A DNA stretch of 34,750 bases. Origin: an uncultured Porphyromonadaceae bacterium. GTDB lineage: Bacteria; Bacteroidota; Bacteroidia; Bacteroidales; Muribaculaceae. The notes under the pieces were generated by a model that saw only the letters and a list, made by a program, of their open reading frames with translations, was not told the origin of the DNA and made no database searches. Positions 31,565 to 34,750 of this stretch are shown piece by piece; the first letter of the stretch is position 1; each line of letters opens with the position of its first letter. Location: assembly GCA_947177405.1 (NCBI GenBank), contig CAMWUJ010000030.1, forward strand, positions 1 to 34,750. The letters are read 5' to 3'. A program made the translations under genes and the position numbers.

Positions 31565-32584
31565 TTAATCCCATTCCATATTATTATAAATAATTCGCCA
31601 TCCATTGATGTAGAGCGATACATGAGTAGTCAACACAAGATCAATTCTATAATAGTCTTGACGATCCAGATATTCCTGCATATCCATATTGGGAAGGATA
31701 CGTTTCTTTAGCTTCTGGAAAAGTTCGATAAGATTTTTCTTGAAAAGCACTTGACCGGTATCGTTTCTCTTCACAACAATTTCAGCCTCGGAATCCGCCA
31801 TAAGACGACCGTAATGGATTTCCGCCACTACAGCCTTGCTTGCTTCATCGGAATATCCTCCTTCTCCATCGGAGATGGGATATTCACCCGATACCCACTT
31901 ATAAGGCAGATACACTACTCCTTTTCCGGAAACAGAATTATCATGACTCATAACTTCATTGGCATCAATGATTTCTACCGTATAATTGTCCGAAACCACA
32001 TCTTCACCACGCTCGGACCGGATGAGAACATCTATCATATTGGTATTTTTCACGAGGGGCACGATACGCTCCTCCACACCATCCTCCACGGTATAACTCA
32101 CCGAGGTGTTGGAATGATAAAGACCGGGGAATTTCTTCTCACTTGTCTCGCGTCCCTGAGAGTCGGTCGAAGTTGTGAGACGGCAAGTCAGGTCATCCTT
32201 TGAAGATACGGCACGTGTGCCGTCGAGTTTGAACGGGGACTCGTCGGTCAGACCTCCCCATACCACCAGGTCATACTCCTGAAAGCGTTCGAGAGGGAGA
32301 GAGATGGTGAAGTCGTTGTCGATAAGCGACTGCTTGTCGGCCTTGGCGGATGTGACGAAGTTGCCTTCCTTGTCGAAGGCATATACTTCAGCGCCCTCAA
32401 CCTCGCTCACCTTCTCAACCCCCGTAAGGTTATAGGTCGAAGAAAGGCGCACCCGGTAGTCGGGAACACAAGGTCGCAAATCCTCATAGACAAATGAGGA
32501 GTCGCAGGAAGAGAGCGTGAGGGCCATCAGGGCCGCCACGGCCACTGCGCCGCCTTTGCGATGTTTGAGATTAGAAAGAAACAT
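31565..32584 (-). CDS. Mfa2/FimB-type fimbrial anchor lipoprotein
   Basis: A 339-residue lipoprotein of the FimB/Mfa2 family, which caps pili at the outer membrane and limits their length. The lipobox LSSC (C27) is followed at once by DSSFVYEDLRPC, the hallmark of the family (CDSSviYDDL.PC). Unlike the other four subunits it has no Thr-Arg-Ala cleavage site after the lipobox, as expected for a subunit that keeps its lipid. The C-terminus SLYINGWRIIYNNMEWD resembles the end of the major pilin. It lies 97 bases after the pilin gene, with a stable hairpin between them. The N-terminus (MFLSNLKHRKGG) is unusually long and basic before the hydrophobic core; no better in-frame ATG is seen. Confidence 0.85.
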   Translation of the reverse strand: MFLSNLKHRKGGAVAVAALMALTLSSCDSSFVYEDLRPCVPDYRVRLSSTYNLTGVEKVSEVEGAEVYAFDKEGNFVTSAKADKQSLIDNDFTISLPLERFQEYDLVVWGGLTDESPFKLDGTRAVSSKDDLTCRLTTSTDSQGRETSEKKFPGLYHSNTSVSYTVEDGVEERIVPLVKNTNMIDVLIRSERGEDVVSDNYTVEIIDANEVMSHDNSVSGKGVVYLPYKWVSGEYPISDGEGGYSDEASKAVVAEIHYGRLMADSEAEIVVKRNDTGQVLFKKNLIELFQKLKKRILPNMDMQEYLDRQDYYRIDLVLTTHVSLYINGWRIIYNNMEWD

Positions 32585-32614
32585 AGGTGTTGTTGTTTTA
32601 ATTATTATTGGTTA

Positions 32615-32640
32615 TCTGACGGCGTTTCACGGCCGTCAGA
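32615..32640 (-). terminator. hairpin between major pilin and anchor genes (partial terminator or mRNA stabiliser)
   Basis: TCTGACGGC (32615-32623) and GCCGTCAGA (32632-32640) form a perfect 9-bp stem with an 8-base loop. On the minus strand it is followed by TAACCAATAATAATT, without a U run, so read-through is expected. It would help make pilin mRNA more abundant than anchor mRNA. Confidence 0.55.
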
Positions 32641-32681
32641 CAATTTATGATAGTAATCTTTTCAGATATACCGACAGGATC

Positions 32682-34289
32682 TTATTTCCATTCCATACTG
32701 TTGCTAACGGTTCTCCAGGGATTCACAATAATACTCATGTGGAGATAATAGTTCTGCTCTGTGGGATCCGGGGGAGTAACAGGGATGATGGGATAGTCAG
32801 GATCAGGAATACCTACACCCATACCGCCGATACCTGTAATGGAGATATTATACAAATGGTTACGAACCACCATGTTATAATTTTTGTTATCAAGCACTAC
32901 ATGGTTGATTCTCTTGGCATAATATCCATAACCACCGTTATATTTCACACAACGAGTCACGATATCTTTGCCCTTAATCTTCATCCAACCTGACCAGTTG
33001 CTCCAACGATTATCGTAAGTAGAACCCGGCACATCAGGATGATCAGCGTCGGTCACACCGTCGGGAACGAGAACGTCATTTTTTTCACCACCCATAGCGA
33101 GAATTGCAGCCTCTTCGCTGTCATATACTTCAAATTTATCCTCGAAAGCCACAAGCCAGAAAGATCCGTCCTCAGCACCAAATTTAGCACCATTCTTTGT
33201 AACCTCGTATTTACCAACAACGGCTACTGAAGTGTTATGAGCCTTTTGAGAGTCATTATTATCGAATGAGTAGATAGTATTGACTACACCTGCTGCAGGA
33301 TATGCGTTCGAAGAAGCGCCAAAGAGTGTTCCGCCGGAAACCTCATTGAGAGTAGGCCACTTCACAGTCAACTTATCTGAACGTACCCAACTTGACCAGC
33401 ATTTATCAACATTGTTAAGACTTGTCCATTCCTGAACCTCAGTCGGAAGGCCGCCCCAATTAGGGAGCTTCTTGATACGCTCAGTGCCTTCGGGGAAAGC
33501 TGTGAGGATAGCATACTCAGGCTTGAAAGTGATTGTAGCTTCATTCACAGTCTTGTCTGTCTTGTTTGCGAAGGGATCAAGCTTACCATCGGCGTCGAGC
33601 TTATAAGTTTCGCTGAACTTATTTTCAATTTTTATTTTTGCCACATAATGCTCCACACTGATCTTTACAGCCTTATCTGTATTCTCAGCTTTTACAGCCT
33701 CAGTTTCATCCTTGAAAAGCATTTCACCGGTGATGGGGGTCTTATTCGTGCGGTGCTGTGTTGCATCGTAGTAGCGAGAGCTACTCATGTGGAAATAAGT
33801 ATAGGTTTGTCCATCAGTCTCATCCTTTTTGGAGTAAGAATAAGTTTTGGAAGTTCCGGCTTTTTCATTAAGGTCCACCTCGCCGTAATTCAACCCGTCA
33901 TTCACAATCACAGCTACAGATGAAGGCATTTTGGTAAGCTTGATGATAGCGCATCTTGCGCCTTGTGCACCATCATGCTTATTAACCCAATACGCAGCAT
34001 CCCCATCCTTCTTTATATTTCTGGCCACTCGAGATGCATAGGGTTCATCATTTTCATCATAAAATACGAAGTTAGCCTCATATACTCTGCTCTCATTAGC
34101 ATCTGCTGCTACTTCAGTGCCTTCATAAGCACGAGTACCACCGTCCATATCGGGGAACTCAATGCGGAGATAACCGATTGTGCCTTCGTCATCGATTGGA
34201 GTGGGATCGTAATCCAACGGCTCTTCGTTGGAGCAAGCACCCAGCAGCGCGAGGCCGGATGCGAGCGCGAACGCATAAAGTTTTTTCAT
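32682..34289 (-). CDS. Mfa1-like major fimbrillin lipoprotein
   Basis: A 535-residue type V pilin, first gene of the operon. Lipobox LLGAC (C19); GGTRAYEG gives the presumed protease maturation site after R53. The two-domain fimbrillin pattern is seen: YLRIEFPD near 40, ISVEHYVAKIKIENK near 217-231, and the late VVRNHLYNISITGIGGMG strand followed by IPVTPPDPTEQNYYLHMS and IVNPWRTVSNSMEWK, matching the Mfa1 C-terminal layout as I recall it. In this class the lipoprotein precursor is exported, trimmed after Arg by a trypsin-like protease, and the freed groove accepts a strand from the next subunit. It is transcribed from the promoter at 34556 with a leader of about 260 bases. Confidence 0.85.
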   Translation of the reverse strand: MKKLYAFALASGLALLGACSNEEPLDYDPTPIDDEGTIGYLRIEFPDMDGGTRAYEGTEVAADANESRVYEANFVFYDENDEPYASRVARNIKKDGDAAYWVNKHDGAQGARCAIIKLTKMPSSVAVIVNDGLNYGEVDLNEKAGTSKTYSYSKKDETDGQTYTYFHMSSSRYYDATQHRTNKTPITGEMLFKDETEAVKAENTDKAVKISVEHYVAKIKIENKFSETYKLDADGKLDPFANKTDKTVNEATITFKPEYAILTAFPEGTERIKKLPNWGGLPTEVQEWTSLNNVDKCWSSWVRSDKLTVKWPTLNEVSGGTLFGASSNAYPAAGVVNTIYSFDNNDSQKAHNTSVAVVGKYEVTKNGAKFGAEDGSFWLVAFEDKFEVYDSEEAAILAMGGEKNDVLVPDGVTDADHPDVPGSTYDNRWSNWSGWMKIKGKDIVTRCVKYNGGYGYYAKRINHVVLDNKNYNMVVRNHLYNISITGIGGMGVGIPDPDYPIIPVTPPDPTEQNYYLHMSIIVNPWRTVSNSMEWK

Positions 34290-34550
34290 GTGTCTTTAAT
34301 TTAGTTTAAAATTATTATTGTTGTATATTTATTATTTGTCGTTGCTAATCAAGGATATACCGTAAATCCCCACGAAGAGGCCGCAGGGTGTGCAATTGTG
34401 TAGGAAAAAGAATGAATAACGAGTATATCTTCTCATGATCATATCTCCATGGATGCCGATAAGCCGGCGACATCCGAGTAGGTATTGTTGATTTAATTTT
34501 AAGGTGAAAAGGATGTAAAAGATCCTTCTCTTTTGCTTTAAGCGTATAGT
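34290..34550 (-). promoter_or_regulatory. long untranslated leader of the pilus operon
   Basis: About 260 bases lie between the predicted transcription start and the pilin ATG with no open frame. An early hairpin AAGGAT-CTTTTAC-ATCCTT (34509-34527) is followed on the minus strand by TTC, a weak terminator-like form. GGATG and CATCC (near 34452-34476) pair with an inner CCG/CGG. Such a leader could host RNA-level control; no known riboswitch was recognised. Confidence 0.4.
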
Positions 34551-34555
34551 TAGTG

Positions 34556-34586
34556 CAAATTTAGCTAAAATTTCTTTATTCGCAAA
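34556..34586 (-). promoter_or_regulatory. promoter of the pilus operon (TTTG-N19-TAAATTTG)
   Basis: Minus strand TTTG at 34586-34583, exactly 19 bases, TAAATTTG at 34563-34556: a full match to the Bacteroidetes consensus. No inverted repeats flanking it were found, so it does not look like an invertible (phase-variable) promoter. Confidence 0.75.
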
Positions 34587-34652
34587 TTGTTATGAAAAAA
34601 AAGTTGATCATATCTGCTTTTTTAACATTTAACCCCTCTGAAACATGGACAG

Positions 34653-34750
34653 GAGCACCTTTTTTTGACAGGATATTATTTTACAGGAGTTCCTTGGACA
34701 GTATATATTTTTGACAGGAGAACAGGAGGACAGTATATATTTTTGACAGG
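34653..34750. repeat. dispersed 32-bp tandem repeat, locus 2, running off the right edge
   Basis: Starts GAGCACCTTTTTTTGACAGG, as at 22228, and enters 32-bp units at 34698 and 34730 (ACAGTATATATTTTTGACAG then GAGAACAGGAGG). The array continues beyond the window. It lies just upstream of the pilus promoter. Confidence 0.9.

Noticed and set aside
34290..34650. Invertible (phase-variable) pilus promoter
   Set aside because: Searched for paired inverted repeats flanking the promoter, as in Bacteroidales invertons, and found none; only direct repeats are present.

Overview
The window looks like chromosome of a Bacteroidales bacterium, most plausibly a gut Muribaculaceae-type organism; the family is an inference. 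Evidence: several genes are preceded by the Bacteroidetes promoter form TTTG-N19-TAnnTTTG; arginine is made through the Bacteroidetes ArgF' branch (N-succinylornithine carbamoyltransferase type, with a separate deacylase and no ArgJ); one giant secreted protein ends in a type IX secretion (T9SS) sorting-domain-like tail; and a five-gene type V (FimA/Mfa1-class) pilus operon of lipoproteins fills the right end.

Layout. 1-5.7 kb: a small secreted protein (-), a Dna2-like nuclease-helicase (+), and an exported GH13 alpha-amylase-like enzyme (-). 5.8-10.3 kb: a 1499-residue haemagglutinin/adhesin-like T9SS cargo (-) with its own promoter and terminator. 10.6-11.2 kb: a Crp/Fnr-family regulator (+). 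11.39-12.05 kb: tRNA-Ser(GCU) and, behind it, the frameshifted tail of a DNA-methylase/restriction-type protein with its own hairpin, probably the scar of an element once integrated at the tRNA. 12.16-12.93 kb: an OmpA-family lipoprotein. 13.1-21.5 kb: one arginine operon, GNAT-argG-argC-argD-argF'-argB-argE-argH, with a leader that carries a terminator-like hairpin. 21.5-22.8 kb: a 1.25-kb repeat-rich gap between convergent argH and rmuC. 22.8-24.0 kb: rmuC (-). 24.1-34.3 kb: pilus operon (-), transcribed from about 34.55 kb: major pilin, Mfa2-type anchor, accessory subunit, and two giant tip-like subunits.

The most interesting system is the pilus. Its last two subunits (1074 and 974 residues) begin like pilins but carry C-terminal modules resembling starch-binding CBM26-type domains (WPG motif, aromatic-rich RIYW...GLN repeats) and, in one, a FISUMP-like domain. 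This suggests a fimbria with a glycan-binding tip. Four of the five subunits share a Thr-Arg site 28-37 residues after the lipobox cysteine, which fits protease-triggered assembly; the anchor lacks it.

The second unusual region is the argH-rmuC gap. It holds a 9-bp minisatellite, a 95-bp repeat present twice (one copy bounded by perfect 10-bp inverted repeats), a duplicated rmuC 3' end, three 15-bp palindromes at exact 33-bp spacing, a 32-bp tandem repeat that recurs at the right edge of the window 12 kb away, a long hairpin, and a displaced prfB (RF2) 3' end. Family names and comparisons with known proteins are from memory; no searches were run.
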